Source: Trichoplax sp. H2
Lineage: Eukaryota; Placozoa; Uniplacotomia; Trichoplacea
Assembly (NCBI GenBank): GCA_003344405.1
Contig: NOWV01000014.1
Coordinates: 496,001-560,000 of the forward strand
DNA: 64,000 bases
Direction of reading: 5' to 3'
Shown here: one piece after another, positions 26,141 to 38,100 of the stretch
Numbering within the stretch: the stretch's first letter is position 1
Layout: the number at the start of each line of letters is the position of its first letter
Translations under genes and position numbers: made by a program
Notes under the pieces: model-generated
Told to the model about the DNA's origin: nothing
The model's input: the letters and a program-made list of their open reading frames with translations, nothing else
The model's database searches: none

Positions 26141-29100
26141 TTACAATATTGACAGCTTTAACCTGCTGCCATCATACTGTGATGATACGATGTCTTGGAT
26201 TCGATCAAGGATCGATGTAAAAATCTGATACCACGCAGCATGAGCTACAGTTTTCCTGCATAACATGGTTATCATTTATAAATAAAACAAATCATTGTAT
26301 TAGTATGCGCAGTTTTACGCAGTGTTAGAAATTGGATAAATAAATATACTGAAAAAGTAATATTGTATGTCCTATCCGAAAAGTAAATTTCTTACCTTTT
26401 CAATAATTTGCATAGAAGCCAAACATTTTCAAGGTTTTTAGATGAAATACAACGTTCAACGTAGGACATCAAATATTCGATATCAGTTTCAGTTGGCCCA
26501 ACATCTTTAATAAGTCATTTTTTATTTAAATATTAGTCAAAATCTTACACTATTTGTTATCCATTCTTTGATTGATGAAAATTAGAGTTAGTTAGATACC
26601 ACTAACCAAGACATGCGTCTACCCATTCAGCCATAATTTTTTTCACTTCATTTATTTCAGTGGCACCGCAAAATTCAGGCTAAAATGGAGATAAAGGAAT
26701 ATCATTACGAAAATATTACTGATATTTTAGGCACAGAATGTAACCCTTTTTGATGAGACCAGTATTTACTTCGATGACGTTCGTTTGATCTGGCAATATT
26801 TTCGGTTTCCTTTCGGTCGAATCGAGTACAATAATATCACGATCGAGTTTGTCCTCTTTATTTTCTTTAGGAATAGATTGATCTGATTTATTACGACGAA
26901 ATTTGTTTTTAATATTTCTTTTTGGCTTTTTTCGTTGTTTAACATTTTTACGTGGTATTTCTTCATTATAATTTATATGACGATAAACGTCTGCAATAGC
27001 ACCAAGGTTGATAGGATCAATCTGGGTAAAATCAAAATTCAATATTTTAATAGCTTTTAAGAAAAATTATTTTGAACTCCACTTTCGAAATATTTTATTT
27101 GTCATGGAAAGGTCCAGAGCATTTTCTTACGGAAGAGTTAGTATCAATGGTAGCAGAGGTAGAAGGTTCAACTTTAATTTGTGCTCTAATTTTAGTAAAA
27201 GAAGCAATAAAAATATCAAGAATCTTCTACGATAACAGGAAACAGCCCTTGAAACAGCTTACTCTGACGACATTTTAGCGTATTTCTGTTCAATTTTTAA
27301 TCGCATTTCCTTTGGTAAAGCATCTAAAACAGAATGGTCAAGCTAGAGAAGATGCAATAAAAAATTTCTATAGTAATCCGCATTTGCCAAGAGAGAACGT
27401 ACAAATAAATCAATAATGAAGTTGTATTTGATTGCAGGAAGTAAATTGTATATCTTAACGATTGCGAAACAATGATTACCTGTGAAGGAGAAGGTAGATC
27501 GAATGATTCATCATTTTGCGCTTCTATGTGACGATTGGAATCAGTGATTTCTTCCTGCTTTACTATGCTAGTTGTCGGTATAGATTGATCATGGATAACT
27601 TCAATTTGGTCTGATGGTTCGATTTGTTCATGTGCCTTTACATTTTCTTCTACTTGAGGTACAGACTTTATAAAGTTCAGTAAACCTTGCGAACCTTTAA
27701 CATCTTCATCTATGGGTGACAATCGTTGTATTTGAATACCCATCTATAAATTTATAATGATTTGGCATACTTTATAATTCATAGTAAGAAAAAATTTAGA
27801 TTTTAATTTAAAATTGATTTAATAGCGCTGCTACTTACACCACGGACATCTTGCACATTAATACTTGCAAAGGAATAAAATAATTTCATGCATTCTTTGC
27901 TAATGATATCGCTGTCGCAAGTTGGTCGTGTTAAGGTAGTCGATTTTGCGTAGTTATCGCATTTTCCATGACCTAAATATTTCCAAGGTTTAATTGAGGC
28001 ATCTGGGCTACGATGCTTCATCTGTAGGGCGTATCAATATCAAAACCTTCATGAAAATGGAAGTTGTTCTGCGATATAACAAATTTCAAACGTATGAAAA
28101 CAATAGCTTGCCTTTAAGGTAATCGATTTTCCTTTAACACTTGCTTCTTTGAGGCGTTTTACAACTTCAACGCTTAAATTTTTTACAAATACTTCAACGT
28201 CTTTTGACTACAGAAATCAACGAAATTTAGCTTAAACTATAATCATTTGGAGCAGTAAATAATCAAATTGCAACGTATCTCGAAAATAAATCTATGTTTT
28301 TAATATTGTCGACCTCAGCAAATCGAATTCCATAATTTATTTCTGCCGATACGGATTTTCTTTCATGATCAACTTGGACTGGACGTTCGTCAATACCACG
28401 ACAGTATTGGTATAACATAAGCCCAGTCTTAGTACCAAAGTCTTTCTGTAATACAGGTAACGAAATTTTACGAAGATCTTGACAAGTTTCCACATTAAGA
28501 TCTTTTAATTTCCGATGTAATCGGTATCCTACGCCTAATGTAGATTGAAAATGATAACGAGTCCGGTTACAAATTCTATAGGTTGTAAATGACGAGTTCA
28601 TTAAAGTTATGCAATGATATCGCTTTTGCAGCTGTTATTTTAATTGATAAGTCAATTTTAATAACCAGGTAAATCCTTGAGTGATTGATTGGCGACAAAA
28701 GTTAACACATTAGCTGGATCAACATAATGTTGTCCATTAGGTTTGGCAATTCTTGTTGCCATTCTGGCAATTAAAAGGTTTGGACCTAAGATAAAACAGT
28801 ATAATGGTCACATAGGCATATAAAAATATATAACTACTTATGCTTGTAATTGGAAACTGATAGAAATGTTAACGAGTTCCATTTCGTGGCAATTATTTAC
28901 CGATTCCAGCAGAACAGGTACAACCAGTTTTACTTTCAATGTCGTGTCGAATACTTGATGCTAAATCCTGTATAGTGTAATCGTCTTGTAAGATGTCAGT
29001 TACATCGATGTATGCTTCATCGCAGCTGATTGCCATAATTTCAAAAGTGTAACTATTACCAAGGTACATATAAAAAAATTAAAAATTACATATTCCATCG

Positions 29101-31231
29101 ATTAGTAAACAAAACTATTAATTGCTTGTTAGTTAAAAGAGCTCATAACTGCTTCATTACCTGGCTAATGTATTGTAGAGTAATTTAGAGACTTCTTTAT
29201 ATTTATCAAATTCATAAGGCACAACTCTTAAATGAGGACAAAGTTGTAATGCTCTACCCATAAACATGCCATTATGAAGGCCATATCGTCTGGCAACGTA
29301 GTTACAAGAGGCAATCTCTGACGTAGAAAATTGCTCAACGCTTTCTTTATCATTAGCACTGATAAAATTATTATTTATTTTATTTGACTTAGAAGGGCTG
29401 TCATGGCTAGCCTTTTCTGCTTTAACTTTATCCTTAGAATGATAATCTTCCCAGTGAGCCATTTCTTGGATGAATTCAGCTTTTTCTTGTAGTTTATCAG
29501 CATTTTGCAGATTTGCTGGCTTAATCTTGCCTTTAGAATGTGTTACAGCTACCGGTAATCCACGTAGATCAGCTCGATCACGAATAGCTACGGATACAAA
29601 AAATGAATCCATGTCGAGATGCATAACAACACGGTTGAATAAATTTTTTCTGCCAGTATTTTGTGAATTTGGCGATTCAATTATAGCCTGGTCAGCTGAT
29701 GATTGTAAATGTTCTTCTTTAACTGTTACTTCATGATTTTCATGCTTGATCGTAGAGCTACGACTACTTTTGAGATCAATGATACGCTGACGTATCTCGT
29801 CTCGACGATTATCCAAATCAATATTTCTATCCAGAGTACTGGCATAATTTTTCCATTCCGATTTCCATGTTGCTAGATAGTGCAATCGTGATCGACTATA
29901 AAATTGCGACACAAATTCTGGATCAGCGGTATTAGCGATACCAGGAGGAAATTTCTCTTTAGCTTTTGGTGAATCGGTTTTAATATTTTGGCTCTTAACA
30001 GTAGTAGAATTGTTGCTACAGCTGGAGTTACAATTTGTATTATTATTTTTGTTTTTACCACTTGAGTTAGCCTCAGTAAATTGTATTTTCGTTTGTGATG
30101 CACTACGCCCATCCACCAGTAAGTAATTGTATATGGGCAATATTTTTCCATTTTGAATACTGCAAAAGATAACGAAATCAATTATTATGTAATCTATCCA
30201 GTTATATCATTTTAGCACGTATTTGCAGTCTAACTTACCTATCTACAATCCAGCTAGGCTTTACCACAATCTCCTTCCTACAGCAATACAGGTCATTGAT
30301 ATAATTGATATACAATACGTATTAAGAATACGAATCGATTCAAAGTAGATAATTGATGTGATCATAGTAACCATTTGCAGCGAATGTATCAATTACTTTT
30401 ATTGTAGCTTACTTTAAGTCTTTTATTTTAACATCCGGTAAGTTACTTGCTATAATATGGGTTACACGAGACTTGGAGTAGTATTGTTGAAAATTACCAC
30501 CATGAATCATGATTAACTGCTTCAATACCTCGGCAGATGGATCTACCATTAATATACAATGGTTAACAGTGATCAATCATCATAGTAGGATTCTACCATA
30601 TATTGCATTGAATTGGAGATAGAGAATTATTTTAGGAAATAAATACTGTACTCTTATGCGGTACATTACACTTGCACACTGGATGCAAAGTCACCCTATT
30701 CATCTTGGTTTGTAAATCATTTTTAGTATTGTACATATAGTATGACGTTCTCTATCTAGAATTGTCACTTATGTAGGTATTGATAATCACTTTACTAGTT
30801 CACTTTGATTCATGAATGTTTTATATTGATTTGATGCTCCAAGGCAAGGATAATAAGACAGCATAGATTAGATTTCAATGTCATAACATACTTGTGTAAC
30901 CATTAATATGGATGGAGACACCATGAAAGAGATTGGAGACTAGCCTGTAAGATGGAAAATTGGTATATGCTTGAGTCGCTATTATAAGGATCCATTATAA
31001 CATCAATTAGTTTTGCTTACGCTTTCTTTTGCTCAGCTAGATATTGATCATCTAGTTTAACCGCTTTAACATCAAAATATTCATCCTATCATTTCAATAC
31101 AGATCCATATTATAATTGGTATGACAGGGTATTGAATCATTGCTGTACAATAGATATGAATATTTGATTACCCTTGAATCCCATGCATATTCAGTGACAT
31201 TATTATGAGCTTTTCGTTTGCCAGCAGCCAT
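26141..31231 (-). CDS. REV1: REV1 DNA repair deoxycytidyl transferase, complete (18 exons, 1021 aa)
   Basis: Exons in order: 31231-31172 (ATG), 31085-31021, 30944-30892, 30542-30413, 30277-30239, 30159-29161, 29052-28901, 28785-28666, 28534-28314, 28207-28112, 28021-27839, 27743-27480, 27342-27263, 27185-27131, 27021-26770, 26679-26607, 26504-26396, 26255-26141 (TAA). All phases agree. BRCT about residues 48-125 (INGYTNPSAEVLKQL, THIIASNLPD, PSWIVDSIQNGK). The N-digit YSRSRLHYLATWK keeps the arginine that pairs with incoming dCTP (about residue 207). The polymerase has MHLDMDSFFVSV (about 295-306) and ISCDEAYID (about 457-465), carrying the catalytic acidic residues. Then come RKSVSAEINYGIRFAE, a ubiquitin-binding motif (LDHSVLDALPKEM) and a C-terminal domain of the type that docks other translesion polymerases and REV7. 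It inserts dCMP opposite abasic sites and damaged G in the nucleus. Human REV1 is longer (1251 aa), mainly in the linkers. The intron after 28112 is GC-AG. Confidence 0.97.
28022..28111 (-). other. REV1: GC-AG intron in REV1
   Basis: The donor reads TTAAAG|GCAAGC and the acceptor CCTACAG|ATGAAG. Phase and protein alignment (ITLK followed by MKHRSPDAS, like human LTLK-IMVRKPG) require this junction, and no GT donor is available there. All other REV1 introns identified use GT. Confidence 0.9.
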
Positions 31232-31392
31232 GATAATCTTGATGAAGATGATGTTGGCTTGTACTGAGTTTCACTGGATAGCTAATTTTCCATTCCTGCA
31301 GGTTTCGATCTCAATCGGAGGGCAACTACCTATAATACAACCAATACCTGCAGTCCGTCAACCTACGGACCTACACTGTATTACAGTTTCTG
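31232..31392. promoter_or_regulatory. 5' flank of REV1
   Basis: Short stretch between the REV1 start codon and the duplicated block at 31393. It presumably holds the 5' UTR and core promoter; no specific element was recognised. Confidence 0.3.
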
Positions 31393-32062
31393 ATTGAGAA
31401 TCGACATGGAGAACAGCTTAGTTTAGCATTATCATCATTACCTCTACTGTATTCATTGGATTTCAGCTTATTAGCGAGTTGGCTGCCATCTTCATTCCAT
31501 TTCTGGCTCGAAAATCCTTCAACGACGATAGATTTGATTCTATTTTACTCTCACGACTGAATCCGAATCCACTCTACCAGAATACTATTTTACTAAGCGA
31601 TGATTGGATTTCCGTTGGTTACTATGGAAATGAACAGTCTACAGTACTGAGTAGGGTAAGTTAGCAGTACAGTACAACAAATCTACAGTACATACTATGG
31701 GCTCGGGCTACTGCAGGACGGAGGGACAGGCAAACGACGGGCCAAAGCTACAACGCAAATCCAACTGTCTGCATAGTACAGTACTGTACTGTTAGTCTGT
31801 TTTTACTGTGTGTATATTGGTAAAATTGACTGCAATGGCAGCCAACAAGCTCGGATATGTTTGTAGGATTTTGTCACGAAAGGAATCTTCGTGATTGATA
31901 CTTTATTTCTATGTTACCTTCTCTATACGTTGATGCCTCAGAAATGTTTTACGGTCTCCTTAATTGTTGTAACTGCAGTGGTTAACGCTTGATATCCTTA
32001 ATTGAGGATTAGATAGACTAAAATAGTAATTGTCCACCAGTTCAACTGGATTGTATCTATCA
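31393..32062. repeat. Left copy of second gap-flanking duplication
   Basis: 670 bp that recur at 32083-32844. It begins ATTGAGAATCGACATGGAGA and ends GGATTGTATCTATCA at the N run. The two copies are nearly identical apart from indels. Open frames here are shared by both copies and have no family match. Confidence 0.95.
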
Positions 32063-32082
32063 NNNNNNNNNNNNNNNNNNNN
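32063..32082. other. Assembly gap (20 N)
   Basis: Twenty N, the same length as the gap at 14990-15009, and likewise flanked by a duplicated block. Confidence 0.99.
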
Positions 32083-32844
32083 ATTGAGAATCGACATGGA
32101 GAACAGCTTAGTTTAGTATTATCATCATTACCTCTACTGTATTCATTGGATTTCAGCTTATTAGCGAGTTGGCAGCCATCTTCATTCCATTTCTGGCTCG
32201 AAAATCCTTCAACGACGATAGATTTGATTCTATTTGTAAATAGTTCCTGCGCTTACGATGCAAGAGTCTTATATACTGTATATACAACTTACTTTACTCT
32301 CACGACTGAATCCGAATCCACTCTACCAGAATACTATTTTACTAAGCGATGATTGGATTTCCGTTGGTTACTATGGAAATGAACAGTCTACAGTACTGAG
32401 TAGGGTAAGTTAGCACTGTGTACAGTATTTTTGGCTTACCTGTACAGTGTACAGTACAGTACTACAAATCTACAGTACATACTATGGGCTCGGGCTACTG
32501 CAGGACGGAGGGACAGGCAAACGACGGGCCAAAGCTACAACGCAAATCCAACTGTCTGCATAGTACTGTACTGTTAGTCTGTTTTTACTGTGTGTATATT
32601 GGCAAAATTGACTGCAATGGCAGCCAACAAGCTCGGACATGTTTGTAGGATTTTGTCACGAAAGGAATCTTCGTGATGGATGCTTTATTTCTATATTTCC
32701 TTCTCTATACGTTGATGCCTCAGAAATGTTTTACGGTCTCCTTAATTGTTGTAACTGCAGTGGTTAACGCTTGATATCCTTAATTTAGAATTAGATAGAC
32801 TAAAATAGTAATTGTCCACCAGTTCAACTGGATTGTATCTATCA
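32083..32844. repeat. Right copy of second gap-flanking duplication
   Basis: 762 bp. It starts with the first bases of 31393 and carries extra segments relative to the left copy: about 58 bp at about 32236-32293 and about 35-40 bp at about 32416-32455 rich in TGTACAGT. Elsewhere it differs by scattered single-base changes. Confidence 0.95.
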
Positions 32845-32983
32845 TCTCCTAACTTGTTAAGGTTCAAACTTAAGTGGTTAACGCTTGATATCCTTAATTT
32901 AGGATTAGATAGACTAAAATAGTAATTGTCCACCAGTTCAACTGGATTGTATCTATCACCTCCGAAGTTGTTAAGGTTCAAAG
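32760..32983. repeat. 114-bp tandem duplication
   Basis: GTGGTTAACGCTTGATATCC starts at 32760 and 32874. Both copies continue through CCACCAGTTCAACTGGATTG to a GTTAAGGTTCAAA match. The first copy overlaps the end of the gap-flanking block. Confidence 0.92.
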
Positions 32984-33820
32984 CATAATTCCTAAGTTTA
33001 GAGGAAATGTCTTAGTAGGATAGCTTGATATATATCTGTTAAACTGTTATTAACCATTGATTATTTTAATACTGATGCAGTAAATTTAATATCTGCCTTA
33101 TAATATAATACAATATAATATTTGCCTTAATATTGGCCTTGGGCTATCTGCCTTGGAATACCTATTGACTGGTACTCCAAATAACAGTAGTATAGGGTAG
33201 AAATGTCTCTCTCAATCCTTGTTGCAAGTTAGGGCTATTCCTAGCTCGTAGCAGATTTCTTGGCGGCCTCAGTAATATATCTTTCTACTTATAGACTGTA
33301 GACGAGAGAGATAGTTGTTTCAGAGAAGAGAACTTGATTGCCCTAAGTCAGTCAGGTACAAGGTAGAGAAAGAGAGATGCTGCTACACAGAGAAAGGATT
33401 CTGAACCGAATACGCTAATACACATATGCATACAGTATATGTAATCGATTTTGGCCTAGTACGATTCTAGTTGTACTATATTATTGTTCTGGTTCTGAGC
33501 GCATTATCATCATGATCTATGCATCTGATCATGTACACTAGTACATGATTAGAAGATAAATGGCTAATGATATTATAGCCTCTATCATTCTTGGCACCAG
33601 TGCTAGTTAATGCTTACATGTACATTTCCTATTACTCGTACTTTTAGGATCAACTTGGAAGAACGACCATCCTACTTTTATACTTTGAAAAGTAAAATAT
33701 GACAGAATGCAAAAGGGATAGATCATAATCGTTATGATATAACTAAGGAACTGCAGCATTAATAGAACACCATCAATTATTTGCAAATTTGGATCTAGTC
33801 CATACATGATGTACAATTTT
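32984..33820. other. Noncoding, no gene recognised
   Basis: AT-rich, without supported exons or clear repeats. Confidence 0.5.
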
Positions 33821-34453
33821 TACAGGGACGTGGGGGAGTTTGGAAGCCAATTTTCGGAAGTTTCATCTTCCATTGTAAAAGCTGTTCAATTTTCACTTCA
33901 AGAATTGAACTTGAACTTTGACTATTCTACTTTGGCATCCATCCAAGAGTGATACAACATAACGGCTATTGAACTATAATAAAGTCTACTTGCACCATTC
34001 GTACACTTATTCGTACACTCGATTACTTATAAATTTTATACAGTGATATGGAAAGATTCATAGCTTGATCATTATACTTTAGCTCCGTCCAAAAGTGATA
34101 GACCATAACGGCTATCGTATAGTTATTGAACTATAATAAGCTCTACTTGCACCACTTGTACTGCGATTACTTAAATATTTTATACAGTGATATGGGAAGG
34201 TTGGAAACAAGTTTTCCATAGTGATGGCTGTTCAATTTTCAACTCAAGAATTTCGCTTTAGGGTTCACTATTCATCATAAGGTACAGTATACAATTGGAT
34301 ATAATTGTGTTTGAAAACTACCTTAACTGATATCAGTAAAAGCTTCGATACTTTTCAAATATCCAATCATAAATACTAAAAGTGATACTCTTGAGATGAA
34401 AATTGAATATCGTTTATTATGGAAAATTATTTCCAAACTTTCCTGTATCACCG
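33821..34453. mobile_element. Foldback (MITE-like) element with internal direct repeats
   Basis: The left end TACAGGGACGTGGGGGAGTT (33821 on) and the inverted right end (34453 back to about 34385, reading TACGGTGATACAGGAAAGTT) match over about 70-85 bp, both running into TTCAATTTTCA(C/T)(T/C)TCAAGA. A second direct copy of the arm starts at 34183 (TACAGTGATATGGGAAGG), so it could also pair with the right arm as a 270-bp hairpin. Internal segments (CATAACGGCTAT, TTGAACTATAATAA) are also duplicated about 150 bp apart. No transposase is encoded. It looks like a non-autonomous DNA-transposon remnant; the TA flanks would suit a Tc1/mariner-type element, which is inference. Confidence 0.65.
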
Positions 34454-35146
34454 TAAATTCTTCAATTTCTTTGATTTACTTTGAGCGATAATAATGTCCC
34501 TGGTTAAAGCTATACACGAAATCAAGGGAAGCATGATGGAAACTAATATACCGTACAAGGCATAGACCCCTGCAAAATACACTGCTCTTATTCCCATTGC
34601 ATCCTACTGTAATATTTTTATTCTCATTGAATTCCCGTTTTATTATGTCTTAGAGTGGAGATTCGAGTACAATATGGTATTTCAACATTCCCAAAGATGG
34701 CATCACTAATCACTAGCGCCTTTTAATATCTTTAATACGAAAATTGCTGTTGTCATCAGCATCACTAGAAGATACTTAACAATGGGTCAAAAGTTCGAAG
34801 AACACGCAAAAGAGTAACTGCTGCTCCACCAAAAGTTATTCGGAATTGAAGCAGTTTGTTTAGTATCCAATCTTAACATACAGTAGTTGAAGTTAAATGG
34901 CAACAAGGCCAAGTATAGGTACAATTACAGAATCGAATTGAACATTGAATCATTTTTTTAATCTTTATAGTGCTTGATCAACGATAGAGTGCCTTCAGTA
35001 TTATAATATTCCTATTCTAATGTCTATGCCTACTTTGCTGGACGCAATAGAATTAATTAACAACAACGTCAGCTCGCTATTGAAACCCAATTCTTCATTG
35101 CTTTCGATCAAATACTTGCGATATATAATTTCTTCAAAATAAATAC
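34448..35146 (-). other. Exon-like blocks of a possible membrane protein (unresolved)
   Basis: On the minus strand, 35146-35034 is open and bounded by TTCCAG and GTAGGC (translation includes IYFEEIIYRKYLIESNEEL). Further on come open blocks at about 34871-34776 (RITFGGAAVTLLRVLRTF), 34704-34624 (DAIFGNVEIPYCTRIS) and 34597-34448 (ATG start, RAVYFAGVYALYGILVSIML). The last two look like an extracellular loop followed by a transmembrane helix. Phases between blocks do not join, and the final block runs into the foldback arm, so this may be a decayed gene or chance. Confidence 0.25.
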
Positions 35147-38100
35147 CTGGAATTACCGAAGGTACTAAACTTAATACAAGATACGTAATTGCTCAATCGT
35201 TAATTTTACTTGGTACATCCTATGATTGCCAACTGTAAGATTAAGTCAGCTTCATAAATTTTGTGCTAGTCATAAGAGTATAGCAACATTAGCGATTTTA
35301 TCTATGAATGTAGAGTATTATAATATATAACTCTCCATAAGATATTATAATCATGAATGCATCATCCAATCCCAATCTCTAGTAAGATTGCCATACTATC
35401 CATGTAGAAATTCATATTAAAGTTAACAGCAATTAAGATATTGTGTCTTAATAATTTTTATTTATTTTATAGCAGATGAAGTGCCGATACGCACATTCAA
35501 TACGGTGTGATATGAAATATACACATATACTGTACTCAGATAGTATGCTATTAATAGGCAAGCGTATGCTCTCATTTATTATGACATTAAAGAATAAAGT
35601 ATAACGACGACTTGATTACAATGGAGTTCCTGCAATGTACCCTTTAGGCTACTGTTGAATGTTTTCGTGTAAAATAAATAAAAATTTACTTTCATGAGCC
35701 AAAAATACGCTCCTTTATAACCTATAAAATAAAATTAAATATAAATATATGTTTGTGTTGTAAATGGAATAATTATTGTAGTATGCGTGATCTGAAGTCG
35801 TTATTAGCGTAATCGATTATTAAATTTGGGCCATTGTCCTTTATAATAAGATGCTAAGGAATTTTTGTTTAGGGCCTTCTTGACAGTTTTATTCATACTA
35901 TCTAATATATTTACAGGCTGTTAGGTTTGCTACATTATTTTTTTATATCTTTAGTATCATTCATGATTATACTACGGTTATCTCATCCCTTTCATCGTCA
36001 AATCGCCAAAATTTACTAAAGAAAAGCAAGGCGATATAAATCCGCATGTGTTAATGTAATAGCATAAGATTAAAAAGCAAATGGACTAGTCTTAATAGTA
36101 AATAGAAAAAAAAATTTTAATCGACAGTAATTGTAAATAATATAGCAGCTAATGCGCTAGGTAATCGAAGGGTTTACTTGTATTATTTGATAAATACTAG
36201 ATTTAATTAAATTAATTACTCTAAAGTATTATTTATCTCATCAATGATTAATTTGTTCTGAGTATGAACATGATACCAACGACTTTTTTTTGTATTGGTA
36301 ACATAGGGTTCATACTTTACTTGTTATATTTGTTTGCGAATGCTTTTTTAATTTATTATATTTCAATAAAAGAAACGCTTTGAATAATAGCTACGCTTCA
36401 TAAGTAATATTAGTAGGACATAGCTATAGCTCTAAAAATAATAACTAATTTAAAATTTGGAGAATAGAATTATTTCAATGATCAAACTTTACGAAGTTTA
36501 TGACTTGTTATTACTATTTTCGCTTACTGCTGTAGTTACATGACCAAGTCATCTTAATGATCGCTCTATTACACTAATATTAGCATTAAATTCAGGAGCA
36601 GGCACTATGTAATGAGAATAACAAATTAAGCCATATCCGAATAATATTTACTCAGCACATCTACCCACATGTGTTATATTAGTGCGTGGCTGCCTATGAT
36701 TATAATATGTCAACAATGGATTTGATGTTTTAAATTAGGAAATAAATATTTACAAATTTATAAATAAGACTGACCTATAGTTAGCTAACATTTTCAATTA
36801 CTTCTCTAGCAAAGAACTTAGGATATTTTTTCAAACAGAAATTTTATCTTTTTAACAAATTTAAGAAAGTAAAGATAATGAAATTACATTACTCATTGTA
36901 TAGATAATCATAAACTGTACGGATAGTTTATCGAAACTAAAATTAAATTGCTAAGCCATTATGTTTCATAATCAATTTCGTCATCACGTCTATCTATCTT
37001 CTAGAGCGTTATCATCGAATATTTTGGAAATCAAGCGTATCTGTAAATACAATGCCTAAAGCTTTCTGTAAATACAATGCCTAAAGCTCTATCATTCTGA
37101 TGGTGTTACTGCTATATGATGGTATTGAATTTAATCTATATATGCCATTGACATTATAAGTAAATGAAAACATAATGAATAAATAAGTAAATGAAATATA
37201 AAATGAGATCATTTATATAATCATTCAATCGAATTCAAATTAGGTTTTCTTTAGGTCATGATTAGGGTAGCATAAAATTGACTTATTTTTATTGGTGTAC
37301 TTTGAGATTAAAAGGTAGTGTTTAGTCCCAGACACGCCTATTTTGATGAATATGAAAATAATAGTAATTGGCAATAGCCCAAATGTTGAAATTCTAAATC
37401 TATCTTCATTTTTTCAATTATTATTTTGACATTATAGGCATTTATATTATATATAGTATTAAAAGATATTATTAGATCGATTAATTATTGTATGCCCCAT
37501 CTATATATGCAGATATTAAAGTTAATGAAAATAATTTTCTATTATACAATAGATTTTTAACCAACGTTCGATCCTTTCCATTTCCAATAATATCTTCATG
37601 CGATTCTAGGGTTAAAGCTGAAATATATTTAGCATAACTACAATTCATGTCGCTTTGCATGATCTTACTATTACATAAACAAATATGCTAATTAAAATTT
37701 ATCATAGTATTTTGTTTAATATTGTCTAAAGATAAACAAAAATGCATACATGAAGAAGATAAACTGGCTGGCTGTAATCATATTGTAAAATTACAATTAG
37801 ATCGAATTCATAAATATCATCGCCAAAGCCGAAGAAGGATTGATGGTGTTTACTAAAAGTTCAATTTCATTTAGTATTCACTACTATTGTAATACTACTT
37901 GTTTCTTTTAAATCAACTGTTGTAGTATTTGTTATAATAAATTACTTTTTACAAACTATTACTGCTTGAGATTATTTCTTTACACATTTAATAATAAATA
38001 AGTTTACCTGTACCTACTCAATTTGAATAGTACGTTAGTAAAGACTGATCTTAATGAGAATTCTCTTTTACGAATAATTCAGTATTTTCTCTAAATCACT

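Noticed and set aside
28282-28313. Extending the REV1 exon through VDNIKNIDLFSR to a later donor
   Set aside because: Using GAG|GTCGAC at 28313 gives a gap-free alignment (FAE-SKDVEVF) with human FTQPKEAEAF.
34776-34871. Frame reading SIPNNFWWSSS, resembling a K+ channel pore start
   Set aside because: No selectivity filter follows (a TVGYGD-like motif is absent) and the frame ends soon after.
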